A DNA stretch of 8,696 nt from an uncultured Ruminococcus sp. (GTDB lineage Bacteria; Bacillota; Clostridia; Oscillospirales; Ruminococcaceae): positions 1 through 8,696 of the forward strand of contig USNJ01000083.1 in the NCBI GenBank assembly GCA_900556055.1, given 5' to 3'. This document shows positions 1 to 6,101 of this stretch, piece by piece; the first letter of the stretch is position 1, and each line of letters begins with the position of its first letter. A model generated the notes under the pieces. The model was given only the letters and a program-made list of their open reading frames with translations, was not told the DNA's origin and did no database searches. The position numbers and the translations under genes were made by a program.

Positions 1-486
1 GTGGACAGCCCTGTGACAAAAGAATTTTTCGCCACTGTACAAAACAAGCTGCATTACGCAATTACAAAGCACACCGCAGCGGAGATCATCTATGACCGGG
101 CAGACAGCACGAAACCGAATATGGGCCTGACAACATGGAAAAATGCACCCAGCGGCAGGATCCGCAAATCCGATGTTTCGATAGCCAAGAACTATCTGGA
201 TGAAACTGAGATGGGAAGCCTGAACGAAATCGTCACAATGTATCTTGATTACGCCGAGCGACAGGCACGCCGTGGAAACATCATGTATATGCGGGATTGG
301 GTCGCACGGCTGGATGCGTTTTTGCAGTTTAACGAGGAAGAAGTGCTGCATCATAAAGGAAAAGTGACAGCGGCCATTGCAAAAGCCTTTGCCGAGAGTG
401 AGTTTGAGAAATACCGTGTCATTCAGGATCGGCAGTATCAGAGCGATTTTGACCGACTTGTAGCCAGCACCGAGGAAAAGGATTAA
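1..486 (+). CDS. rhuM: RhuM family protein, C-terminal part (5' end outside window)
   Basis: This is the C-terminal half of a RhuM-family protein, named after a Salmonella pathogenicity-island gene; the molecular function is unknown. The 161 visible residues carry the conserved family core: FFATVQNKLHYAITKHTAAE near the start, then DRADSTKPNMGLTTW, a basic R-KSDVSIAKNYL stretch, a helical LNEIVTMYLDYAERQARR segment and DWVARLDAFLQFNEEEVL. Family members are usually about 330 residues with an N-terminal DNA-binding-like region. The GTG at position 1 is therefore almost certainly an internal valine, and the frame continues to the left. The gene ends in TAA and converges on tnpV through a shared hairpin. 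RhuM genes are typical cargo of genomic islands and integrative elements, which fits the neighbour. The family call is strong; any role in virulence or defence would be speculation. Confidence 0.88.
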   Translation: MDSPVTKEFFATVQNKLHYAITKHTAAEIIYDRADSTKPNMGLTTWKNAPSGRIRKSDVSIAKNYLDETEMGSLNEIVTMYLDYAERQARRGNIMYMRDWVARLDAFLQFNEEEVLHHKGKVTAAIAKAFAESEFEKYRVIQDRQYQSDFDRLVASTEEKD

Positions 487-495
487 AACGCAGAA

Positions 496-531
496 ATGCC
501 CGTTATCGGCCATGCAGCCAATAACGGGCAT
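496..531. terminator. Bidirectional hairpin between convergent rhuM and tnpV
   Basis: Arms 496-510 and 517-531 pair over 15 positions with one mismatch (11 bp uninterrupted, then 3 bp) around a 6-nt loop. The hairpin starts 9 nt after the rhuM stop and, on the other strand, 3 nt after the tnpV stop. The T-runs are short on both sides, so it is a modest intrinsic terminator, but its place between two convergent genes supports the call. Confidence 0.75.
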
Positions 532-534
532 TTG

Positions 535-888
535 TCATTCATATACAAGCTCGGTCAAAACGATTTCCTCCGCACGGTTGTGGATGCTGTTCATGCGGCG
601 CATCCATTCCATTTGGTCGGCGGCTTTGAGCGCTTCGGTTACACCTTCCTGCTTTGCCATATCGGAAACGATGATTTCCATACGCTCGTTGCAGGCTTGG
701 TCGATCTCGGCAAGGTGCCGATGCAGCGTTCCGCTTGTGAGCAGGTTTGTGTAGAGAATGGGGCGATGTTCCTTTAGGTAGGATTTTCGCATTCTGCCGT
801 ACTTGCCGATAGAAGTTTCCGGCTGTTCAGAAAGTTTTAGGTTGGGTATATCATAATCTCCACAACGAATGTAAGTCAACTTACTCAT
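535..888 (-). CDS. tnpV: TnpV-family transposon-encoded protein
   Basis: This small protein of 117 residues matches the TnpV family found in clostridial transposons and integrative elements. The whole family pattern is visible: LTYIRCGDYDIPNL at the N-terminus, then IGKYGRMRKSYLKEHRP, and at the C-terminus EGVTEALKAADQMEWMRRMN followed by SIHNRAEEIVLTELVYE. Its biochemical role is not established; it is usually found near recombination genes. I chose the ATG at 888 over the in-frame ATG at 894 because an AAAGGAG ribosome site at 896-902 lies 7 nt from the former and only 1 nt from the latter. That ribosome site is made of the last three proB sense codons, so translation may be coupled to proB. 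Length is full for the family. No recombinase is visible nearby. Confidence 0.88.
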   Translation of the reverse strand: MSKLTYIRCGDYDIPNLKLSEQPETSIGKYGRMRKSYLKEHRPILYTNLLTSGTLHRHLAEIDQACNERMEIIVSDMAKQEGVTEALKAADQMEWMRRMNSIHNRAEEIVLTELVYE

Positions 889-890
889 AT

Positions 891-1685
891 TCATTCTCCT
901 TTGCTTGTAAATACCGTGCCTGCCTGCTTTCCGTCGAAGAGGTCATACAGGACGGAGGGGTTTCTTCCGTTGAGGATAACCATGTCTATGCCTGCGTTTG
1001 TTGCGATCTCTGCGGCATTTATCTTTGTTATCATTCCGCCGCTTCCGAGTGCCGAGCCTGTGCCGCCTGCGATGCTTCTTATCTCATCGTTTATCTCGTC
1101 AACAACGGGGATAAGCCTTGCATTCGGGTCGGTGTTCGGGTTGCCTGTGTAAAGTCCGTCAATATCGGACATTATTATCAGCAGATCGGCATTGCAGAAA
1201 ATACCTACCTGTGCCGCAAGCGTGTCGTTTTCGCCGAATTCAAGCTCCAGCTCATCAATAGCTATTGTATCATTCTCGTTTACGATGGGGATAACGCCCT
1301 TTTCGATAAGCTTCTCGAATGTATTTTCAACATTGTTTTTTCTGGGCGAATCGGTCACATATTTAGTCAGCAGCAGCTGTGCCACTGTCAGGTTATATTC
1401 GCCGAAAAGCTTGTCGTACATATACATAAGCTCGCACTGACCGACAGCTGCGCATGCCTGCTTCATAGGTGTGTCCTTCGGTCTTTCGGTCAGTCCCAGT
1501 TTTGACATTCCGAGACCTACCGCACCCGATGATACGAGGATAACTTCGTGTCCCGCATTCTGAAGATCCGCAAATACCTTTACAAGCCTTTCAACTCTGC
1601 GGATATTGAGCCTTCCCGTGCGGTGGGTGAGCGTGGAGGTGCCGAGCTTGATGACTATTCTTTTTTTATCGTTTATATTGAACAT
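891..1685 (-). CDS. proB: Glutamate 5-kinase (proline biosynthesis), short form without PUA domain
   Basis: ProB phosphorylates L-glutamate with ATP to gamma-glutamyl phosphate, the first and usually feedback-controlled step of proline synthesis, in the cytosol. The 264 residues form one amino-acid-kinase domain: KLGTST at 13-18, VSSGAVGLG at 51-59, NEND at 136-139, FGEND at 150-154, SDIDGLYT at 173-180 and a glycine-rich GTGSALGSGGMITK at 208-221. There is no C-terminal PUA domain; short ProB forms of about 260 residues are common in Firmicutes, so this is not obviously a truncation. The ATG at 1685 is preferred over the upstream TTG at 1700 because GGGAG at 1694-1698 sits 8 nt before it. 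It starts 18 nt after the stop of the upstream dehydrogenase, so it is the third gene of an operon. proA, the usual partner, is not in the window; tnpV follows instead. Confidence 0.95.
   Translation of the reverse strand: MFNINDKKRIVIKLGTSTLTHRTGRLNIRRVERLVKVFADLQNAGHEVILVSSGAVGLGMSKLGLTERPKDTPMKQACAAVGQCELMYMYDKLFGEYNLTVAQLLLTKYVTDSPRKNNVENTFEKLIEKGVIPIVNENDTIAIDELELEFGENDTLAAQVGIFCNADLLIIMSDIDGLYTGNPNTDPNARLIPVVDEINDEIRSIAGGTGSALGSGGMITKINAAEIATNAGIDMVILNGRNPSVLYDLFDGKQAGTVFTSKGE
896..902 (-). promoter_or_regulatory. tnpV ribosome binding site inside the proB 3' end
   Basis: AAAGGAG on the minus strand is read as the codons Lys-Gly-Glu of proB and ends 7 nt before the tnpV ATG at 888. It decides the tnpV start and means the accessory gene uses host coding sequence, or replaced it, for its translation signal. 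Confidence 0.7.
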
Positions 1686-1703
1686 ATGATTATCTCCCAA
1701 AAT

Positions 1704-2651
1704 TCAGTTTACGTTATTGAGCTTCCGTCCCTCGGAAAATGCCAGCAGATTGTCATAGACTATGCCGACAAGACGCTCTCTTGTCTGGAGCGGTGCCCAT
1801 GCGACATGCGGAGTAAGGATACAGTTCGGCGCAGTGAGGAGCGGACAGTCCGGATCCATAGGTTCAGTTTCTATGACATCGGCTGCTGCGGCTGTGATCT
1901 TTCCTGAAACAAGAGCGTCCCTGAGTGCGTTTTCATCAACGATAGGGCCTCTTGCTGTGTTTATGACGACTGCCGTTTTCTTCATGAGCGACAGCGTGCG
2001 TTCATTCACAAGCTTTCTTGTCTGTTCGGTAAGAGGACAGTGGACTGACAGGAAATCCGCTTCCGCAAAAACAGTGTCGAGATCCGCAAATCTAACGGAA
2101 CTGTCTGTCTGCGGCGTTCTCGTATGCACTATAACATTCATTCCGAACGCTTTTGCTATCTCTGCGACCTTTTTTCCGATGCTGCCATAGCCTATGATAC
2201 CCATATTTTTGCCCGCAAGCTCGGTCAGCGGGAATGGGAAATAGCAGAAATTGGGTGAATTTATCCAGTCGCCGATATGGACAGACTGATTATAAACAGC
2301 GACTCTGTTGGTCAGATGCAGGATAAATGCAAAGACGTGCTGAGCAACCGCATCTGTCGAATATGCCGGGACATTCGTTACGGTTATGCCGCGTTCGCTT
2401 GCGGCTGCGATGTCGATATTATTGTATCCCGTAGCGCACACGCCGATATATTTAAGCTTCGGCAGCGATGCGATCACATCGGCAGTAAACAGTGTTTTGT
2501 TGCAGAGGACGGCATCAGCGTCAATGCATCGTTCGGTTATCTGCGACGGGTGAGTGGCCTCGTACTCGGTAAAATCCCACTTTTCGTGGAATTTATCAAA
2601 GGAGATATCCCCGACAGATATTGCCTGTTTTTCAAGAATTACCGCTTTCAT
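1704..2651 (-). CDS. D-isomer-specific 2-hydroxyacid dehydrogenase (glycerate dehydrogenase / hydroxypyruvate reductase-like)
   Basis: This is a 315-residue cytosolic oxidoreductase that interconverts a 2-keto acid and a D-2-hydroxyacid with a nicotinamide cofactor. The Rossmann motif GIIGYGSIG is at 151-159. The catalytic triad is in place: Arg234 in INTARGPIVDE, Glu263 in ETEP and His282 in TPHVAWAP. The His-Val-Ala-Trp context resembles the glycerate dehydrogenase/hydroxypyruvate reductase branch, but the substrate cannot be fixed by eye. The residue after strand beta-2 is in a HTRTP context (Arg178) rather than the acidic residue typical of strict NAD enzymes, which hints at NADP use. The ATG at 2651 has GGAGG at 2661-2665, 9 nt upstream; the longer frame to 2714 would add a very basic tail that is the shadow of the overlapping upstream gene. 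Its start overlaps that gene by 20 bp, indicating translational coupling. Confidence 0.92.
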   Translation of the reverse strand: MKAVILEKQAISVGDISFDKFHEKWDFTEYEATHPSQITERCIDADAVLCNKTLFTADVIASLPKLKYIGVCATGYNNIDIAAASERGITVTNVPAYSTDAVAQHVFAFILHLTNRVAVYNQSVHIGDWINSPNFCYFPFPLTELAGKNMGIIGYGSIGKKVAEIAKAFGMNVIVHTRTPQTDSSVRFADLDTVFAEADFLSVHCPLTEQTRKLVNERTLSLMKKTAVVINTARGPIVDENALRDALVSGKITAAAADVIETEPMDPDCPLLTAPNCILTPHVAWAPLQTRERLVGIVYDNLLAFSEGRKLNNVN

Positions 2652-2970
2652 CAGGCTTTTCCTCCGTCTTTTCGGATCTGTTTTCCGCTTCTGCGGCTTC
2701 TTCCTCGGCTTCACGCTTCTTTGTATATTTATGCATCGAGATCATGGCCAGCACAAACAGAACGATCTCTTCCAGACCGAAAAGCGCTATGAACCAGCTG
2801 CTGTGATCGACGTAAATAAGCAGTGTTGAGAGTATGCCCAGCATAAGGTAAAGCTGATATTTTTCCTTTCTGATCTTGAAATGTATTCCCAGAACGATCA
2901 GGCTTATTACAATAAATCCGATATGCAGGGGGAGGGGCAGGGGAAAAATTACGGAATATTGGTTGACCAT
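2632..2970 (-). CDS. Small three-helix membrane protein of unknown function
   Basis: I do not recognise the family. The 112-residue protein has three hydrophobic segments at about residues 13-31, 38-54 and 60-79, separated by a short basic loop (KIRKEK, 32-37) and a short polar loop (DHSSW, 55-59). A charged cytosol-like tail rich in Glu and Lys (81-112) follows and may form a helix or be disordered. The ATG at 2970 is preceded by AAGGAT about 10 nt upstream. It is the first gene of the minus-strand operon, about 27 nt after the predicted transcription start, and overlaps the dehydrogenase by 20 bp. Coupling to metabolic genes does not reveal its role. The hydrophobic pattern, ribosome site, promoter and overlap all support a real gene. 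Confidence 0.75.
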   Translation of the reverse strand: MVNQYSVIFPLPLPLHIGFIVISLIVLGIHFKIRKEKYQLYLMLGILSTLLIYVDHSSWFIALFGLEEIVLFVLAMISMHKYTKKREAEEEAAEAENRSEKTEEKPDESGNS

Positions 2971-3003
2971 GTGTTTCAGATCCTTTCATGAAATTCACAT
3001 TTC

Positions 3004-3032
3004 AGTATATCACACATTTCACTGATTTGCAA
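3004..3032 (-). promoter_or_regulatory. Sigma-A promoter of the membrane protein-dehydrogenase-proB operon
   Basis: On the minus strand, TTGCAA (3027-3032) and TATACT (3004-3009) are 17 bp apart, with a TGA extension directly before the -10. Transcription should start near 2997, giving a leader of about 27 nt before the first ATG at 2970. Confidence 0.7.
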
Positions 3033-3137
3033 GAGAAAAGCGCATTATTTATCTTTCCCGTGGGATAATTTTCTGAATTTAAACGGATTTTGGTTATTTT
3101 CAACAATTATTTCTGCGCCGATATTACCCGATTATGC

Positions 3138-3166
3138 TTGACAAATGGGATTTTGCATAGTACAAT
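3138..3166 (+). promoter_or_regulatory. Sigma-A promoter of ilvD
   Basis: A perfect TTGACA (3138-3143) and TACAAT (3161-3166) are separated by 17 bp. Transcription should start near 3173, so the leader is only about 28 nt and carries an AGAGG ribosome site (3188-3192) 8 nt before the ATG. That is too short for a T-box, leader-peptide attenuator or riboswitch. Any branched-chain amino acid control would have to act at the promoter. The remainder of 3033-3137 is AT-rich with no feature I can support. Confidence 0.8.
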
Positions 3167-3200
3167 TATATAAAAATCATCTATAAAAGAGGTATGGATC

Positions 3201-4865
3201 ATGGCATGTAATTTTTTCTGCGACGGAGTTGACAAGGCTCCTCAGCGTTCACTTTTCAACGCTCTCGGCATGACTAAGGAGGAAATGGAAAGACCTCTCG
3301 TAGGCATCGTTTCTTCATATAACGAGATCGTTCCCGGTCATATGAATATCGACAAGATCACAGAGGCTGTAAAGCTCGGCGTTGCTATGGCGGGCGGAAC
3401 TCCTGTTGTTTTCCCTGCTATCGCTGTCTGCGACGGTATCGCTATGGGACACGTCGGAATGAAGTATTCCCTCGTAACACGTGACCTTATCGCAGATTCA
3501 ACAGAGTGCATGGCACTTGCTCATCACTTCGATGCTCTTGTCATGATCCCCAACTGCGACAAGAATGTTCCGGGTCTGCTGATGGCTGCTGCAAGAGTCA
3601 ATGTTCCGACTGTGTTCGTTTCTGGCGGACCTATGCTCGCAGGACACGTAAAGGGCGGAAAGACCTCGCTTTCAAGCATGTTCGAGGCTGTCGGCACATA
3701 CAAAGCAGGCAAGTTCGGCATTGAAGATGTCGAGGAATTCGAGAACAAGGCTTGTCCGACCTGCGGTTCATGTTCAGGTATGTACACAGCAAACTCCATG
3801 AACTGTCTTACTGAGGTTCTCGGCATGGGACTCAGAGGAAACGGTACTATCCCTGCTGTATATTCCGAGAGAATAAAGCTTGCAAAGCACGCAGGCATGG
3901 CTGTTATGGAGCTTCTCAAGAAGAATATCCGTCCCAGAGATATAATGACAGAGGCTGCATTCAAGAATGCTATCGCCGCTGATATGGCGCTCGGCTGCTC
4001 CACAAACTCAATGCTCCATCTCCCCGCTATCGCACATGAATGCGGCATCGAGCTTGATCTTGAGCTGGTAAATCAGATCTCGGAAAGAACGCCCAACATC
4101 TGTCATCTTGCTCCTGCGGGACATACATATATGGAAGATCTCAATGAGGCAGGCGGCGTTTATGCCGTACTCAATGAGCTTGCAAAGAAGGATCTTATCG
4201 ACACAAGCTGCATGACATGCACAGGAAAAACTGTTGCTGAGAATATCGCAGGCTGCGTAAACAAGGATCCTTCGATAATCCGTCCTATCGACGATCCGTT
4301 CATGCCCAACGGAGGAATCGCAGTTCTGAGGGGAAATCTTGCCCCCGATACATGCGTAGTAAAGCGTTCTGCTGTCGCTCCCGAGATGCTGAAGCATTCG
4401 GGTCCCGCAAAGGTATTCGACTGCGAGGAGGACGCACTTGACGCTATCAACAGCGGAAAGATCGCTGACGGCGATGTGGTTGTTATCCGCTATGAAGGAC
4501 CTAAGGGCGGCCCCGGAATGAGAGAAATGCTCAACCCGACATCCGCTATTGTCGGAAGAGGACAGGGAAGTACGGTTGCCCTCATCACTGACGGACGTTT
4601 CTCGGGCGCAACAAGAGGAGCTGCTATCGGTCATGTATCTCCCGAAGCTGCTGTCGGCGGACCTATCGCACTTGTAAAGGACGGAGATATCATCGACATC
4701 GACATCAACGCACACAGCATCAGCCTGCGTGTAAGCGATGAAGAGCTTGCAAAGCGCCGTGCGGAGTGGACACCCCGTCAGCCCAAGATCACAACGGGAT
4801 ATTCCGCAAGATATGCATCTCTCGTAACATCTGCAAACAGAGGAGCTATCCTTGAAGTAAAATAA
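3201..4865 (+). CDS. ilvD: Dihydroxy-acid dehydratase (branched-chain amino acid synthesis)
   Basis: IlvD dehydrates 2,3-dihydroxy-isovalerate and 2,3-dihydroxy-3-methylvalerate to the keto-acid precursors of valine, leucine and isoleucine, and of pantothenate, using an iron-sulfur cluster. The 554 residues span the full IlvD/Edd family length. Visible are PGHMNID at 45-51, CDK at 119-121, [19 protein letters not shown] from 184 (cluster ligand Cys191), and the C-terminal [14 protein letters not shown] and [20 protein letters not shown] blocks. The position that holds a third cysteine in [2Fe-2S] enzymes is Gly46 here, as in E. coli, suggesting the oxygen-labile [4Fe-4S] class and fitting an anaerobe. 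An AGAGG site 8 nt upstream sets the start. It stands alone with its own promoter and terminator, away from other ilv or leu genes. Confidence 0.97.
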   Translation: MACNFFCDGVDKAPQRSLFNALGMTKEEMERPLVGIVSSYNEIVPGHMNIDKITEAVKLGVAMAGGTPVVFPAIAVCDGIAMGHVGMKYSLVTRDLIADSTECMALAHHFDALVMIPNCDKNVPGLLMAAARVNVPTVFVSGGPMLAGHVKGGKTSLSSMFEAVGTYKAGKFGIEDVEEFENKACPTCGSCSGMYTANSMNCLTEVLGMGLRGNGTIPAVYSERIKLAKHAGMAVMELLKKNIRPRDIMTEAAFKNAIAADMALGCSTNSMLHLPAIAHECGIELDLELVNQISERTPNICHLAPAGHTYMEDLNEAGGVYAVLNELAKKDLIDTSCMTCTGKTVAENIAGCVNKDPSIIRPIDDPFMPNGGIAVLRGNLAPDTCVVKRSAVAPEMLKHSGPAKVFDCEEDALDAINSGKIADGDVVVIRYEGPKGGPGMREMLNPTSAIVGRGQGSTVALITDGRFSGATRGAAIGHVSPEAAVGGPIALVKDGDIIDIDINAHSISLRVSDEELAKRRAEWTPRQPKITTGYSARYASLVTSANRGAILEVK

Positions 4866-4877
4866 TATCGTATCATA

Positions 4878-4918
4878 AAAAGGTCTGCACCTCAGACAAT
4901 AAGGTGCAGACCTTTTTT
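4878..4918. terminator. Strong bidirectional intrinsic terminator between ilvD and the kinase gene
   Basis: Arms 4878-4892 and 4902-4916 form a perfect 15-bp stem, including A/T flanks, around a 9-nt loop. On the plus strand it ends in a run of six T (4913-4918); on the minus strand the A-rich left flank supplies a T-run. The minus-strand kinase stop codon (4917-4919) touches the stem, so one hairpin closes both convergent transcripts. Confidence 0.93.
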
Positions 4919-5849
4919 AATAATCGTAATCGCTTCCGCCGACGAATTCACGTATAAGCGAGATTTTAGGCGAATATTTAACGTCCATTGCCTCCAGCTC
5001 TTTCAGAAATGCACAAATCGTGCGGTAATCTTCATTATCCGTCAGAGATGAACATTTCAGCAGGTCATCGTAAACGGCGTTTTTGTAAACGGATGCTTCA
5101 TATGCAAGAAATGTGTCGATCTCGACGGATGCACGATCCTTGAACGGCATGATATACAGATCCTCACCCTTTGAAACGCTGTCGAAAAGTGTGAATATCT
5201 CGCCGATGCTGCGTCCTCTGAAAAGCCTGTCACGGTTTATGCGGCGGAGCAGGCGGATAAGCCTCGGGTGCATAACTGCGCCGTCTGCGGACATTATTCT
5301 TGTACGCACGCTGACGTAGATCCCCTTGGCAAAGCTGCTGACCTGTCCCATAACTTCGGGATTGAGCGCATGTATGCCCTCGAATATAACGATCTCGTTT
5401 TTGCTTCGCTTCATCATGACCGCTCGGGGACGTGATTGCGTTGCGAAATCAAACACAGGTATTTCAACGGTTTCACAGTTGTTTATCATGTTTATGTGCT
5501 TGTTCAGAAGCGGAATATCAAGCCTGTATGGGGATTCAAGATCTATTGAGCCGTCCTCGTTTGTCGGGAGATCCGTCGTTTCGCCGGGGAGAAAATAGTT
5601 ATCCATTGAGATTATGTGTGCAGGGATACCCTCGCTCTGGAGGATATTTCCTATTCTGAGTGCAGTTGTCGTTTTGCCTGAGCCGGAGGGACCCGATATC
5701 AGCACGACGGGGCAGCTGTCCTTGTCTGCTGCGATCTTTTTGGCTGCTTCGTGAAGCTGAGCGTGGTATACGGCCTCGCTTTCATCTGCGAATGACTGGG
5801 GAGATTCTTTTATCCGTCTGTTTATCTCGGAAATTTCGATACAGTTCAT
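4917..5849 (-). CDS. Uridine kinase / phosphoribulokinase-family P-loop nucleoside kinase
   Basis: This 310-residue protein is probably a cytosolic nucleoside (uridine/cytidine-type) kinase that transfers phosphate from ATP or GTP. The P-loop GPSGSGKT is at 53-60, a substrate-side SMDNYFL at 81-87, FDF near 133-135 and FEGIHALNP at 156-164. A basic lid region, RLIRLLRRINRDRLFRGRS, is at 196-214, followed by GEDLYIMPFKDRA. This organisation matches the kinase half of the long clostridial nucleoside kinases that carry an N-terminal TGS domain, but here only about 45 helical residues precede the P-loop and no TGS domain is present. The ATG at 5849 has an AAGGTG site about 11 nt upstream. The gene is monocistronic, with promoter at 5896-5924 and the shared terminator at its end. 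The phosphate acceptor is inferred from family only. Confidence 0.88.
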   Translation of the reverse strand: MNCIEISEINRRIKESPQSFADESEAVYHAQLHEAAKKIAADKDSCPVVLISGPSGSGKTTTALRIGNILQSEGIPAHIISMDNYFLPGETTDLPTNEDGSIDLESPYRLDIPLLNKHINMINNCETVEIPVFDFATQSRPRAVMMKRSKNEIVIFEGIHALNPEVMGQVSSFAKGIYVSVRTRIMSADGAVMHPRLIRLLRRINRDRLFRGRSIGEIFTLFDSVSKGEDLYIMPFKDRASVEIDTFLAYEASVYKNAVYDDLLKCSSLTDNEDYRTICAFLKELEAMDVKYSPKISLIREFVGGSDYDY

Positions 5850-5874
5850 AAATTAGTCAACACCTTTTTGGATT

Positions 5875-5890
5875 TGCAGCGATGGCTGCA
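5875..5890. repeat. 6-bp inverted repeat at the kinase transcription start
   Basis: TGCAGC (5875-5880) and GCTGCA (5885-5890) form a perfect inverted repeat with a 4-nt centre, lying across the predicted +1 (about 5888-5889) and early leader of the kinase mRNA. It could be a small operator or a 5' hairpin, or chance. Confidence 0.4.
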
Positions 5891-5895
5891 TTAAT

Positions 5896-5924
5896 ATCAT
5901 ATTATATCTGTGCGAATATGTCAA
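5896..5924 (-). promoter_or_regulatory. Sigma-A promoter of the nucleoside kinase gene
   Basis: On the minus strand a perfect TTGACA (5919-5924) is followed after 17 bp by TATGAT (5896-5901). Transcription would begin near 5889, leaving about 40 nt of leader. A TATAAT also occurs at only 12 bp spacing from the same -35 and is not usable with it. Confidence 0.72.
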
Positions 5925-5994
5925 TGGATAATTTATTACGGGATATTATTTTATGCATATTCAACAAAAAATATCAATATAAAATGCAATTTGC

Positions 5995-6036
5995 GATTTT
6001 ACACAGATTTTACACAGCGCAGCCGATGATTTTACA
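5995..6036 (+). promoter_or_regulatory. Phased TTTACA repeats, candidate PhoP (Pho regulon) boxes
   Basis: GATTTTACACA occurs twice in tandem (5995-6005, 6006-6016), and its core GATTTTACA recurs at 6028-6036, exactly 22 bp on. The TTTACA cores therefore start at 5998, 6009 and 6031, i.e. on an 11-bp register with one empty slot. This fits the B. subtilis PhoP box TT(A/C/T)A(C/T)A repeated every 11 bp. The last copy coincides with the -35 hexamer of the phosphate transporter promoter, as expected for an activated promoter. The pattern is seen; the identity of the regulator is inferred from motif plus target gene. Confidence 0.6.
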
Positions 6037-6058
6037 TTGTTAAGATAGACTGTAAAAT
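6031..6058 (+). promoter_or_regulatory. Promoter of the Na+/phosphate cotransporter gene
   Basis: TTTACA (6031-6036) and TAAAAT (6053-6058) are 16 bp apart, each one base off consensus. The start would fall near 6065, with a leader of about 37 nt to the ATG at 6102. The imperfect spacing and -35 are compatible with an activator-dependent promoter. Confidence 0.55.
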
Positions 6059-6098
6059 GATAAGAACAAGCGTAAAATGTGTGAAAGGTTGTAAAATC
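6051..6098 (+). repeat. Three inverted copies of the upstream heptamer (GTAAAAT)
   Basis: GTAAAAT at 6052-6058, 6072-6078 and 6091-6097 is the reverse complement of the ATTTTAC core of the three upstream copies (5996, 6007, 6029). Spacings are 20 and 19 bp. The first overlaps the -10; the last two lie in the leader. The last matches the 9-mer TGTAAAATC exactly. Confidence 0.6.
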
Positions 6099-6101
6099 AT
6101 C

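Larger units (their letters stand above)
1..890. mobile_element. End of an integrated mobile element or genomic island (RhuM + TnpV module)
   Basis: Two mobile-element-associated genes (RhuM and TnpV families) fill the left tip and stop exactly at the proB stop codon. Everything to the right is conserved metabolism. The inner boundary is inferred from gene content only: it should lie within roughly 886-905, where the tnpV start and the proB stop interlock. I cannot see the other end, a recombinase or a target duplication, so the element type is unknown. TnpV was named from the Tn4451 family of clostridial transposons, which move by a large serine recombinase, but TnpV homologues also occur in other integrative elements. 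Confidence 0.55.

Noticed and set aside
496..777. Plus-strand open frame of 93 codons over the tnpV region
   Set aside because: It starts inside the terminator stem and is antisense to tnpV, which matches a known family over its whole length and has a good ribosome site.
891..1685. ProB truncated by the mobile element, because the PUA domain is missing
   Set aside because: All kinase motifs are present and the length of 264 residues is normal for PUA-less ProB proteins in Firmicutes; at most the last few codons were changed.
1686..1700. TTG start extending ProB by five residues
   Set aside because: The GGGAG ribosome site is contained within the extension and correctly spaced for the ATG at 1685.
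2652..2714. N-terminal basic extension of the hydroxyacid dehydrogenase
   Set aside because: It is the out-of-frame shadow of the Glu/Lys-rich tail of the upstream membrane protein; a GGAGG site serves the ATG at 2651.
3033..3200. Riboswitch, T-box or leader attenuator before ilvD
   Set aside because: The near-consensus promoter leaves only about 28 nt of leader; no T-box sequence or terminator hairpin is present.
4008..4715. Long minus-strand open frame antisense to ilvD
   Set aside because: No recognisable domain or convincing ribosome site; ilvD is full length and conserved across the same bases.
5995..6098. CRISPR-like or iteron array
   Set aside because: The repeats are only 7-11 bp, in both orientations and without uniform spacers; no cas or replication gene is near. 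Promoter-site repeats explain them better.
6057..6101. Upstream ATG extending the transporter by 15 residues
   Set aside because: It has no ribosome site, overlaps the predicted -10 and inverted repeats, and adds a cysteine/lysine-rich stretch unlike the family N-terminus, which begins well at the ATG at 6102.
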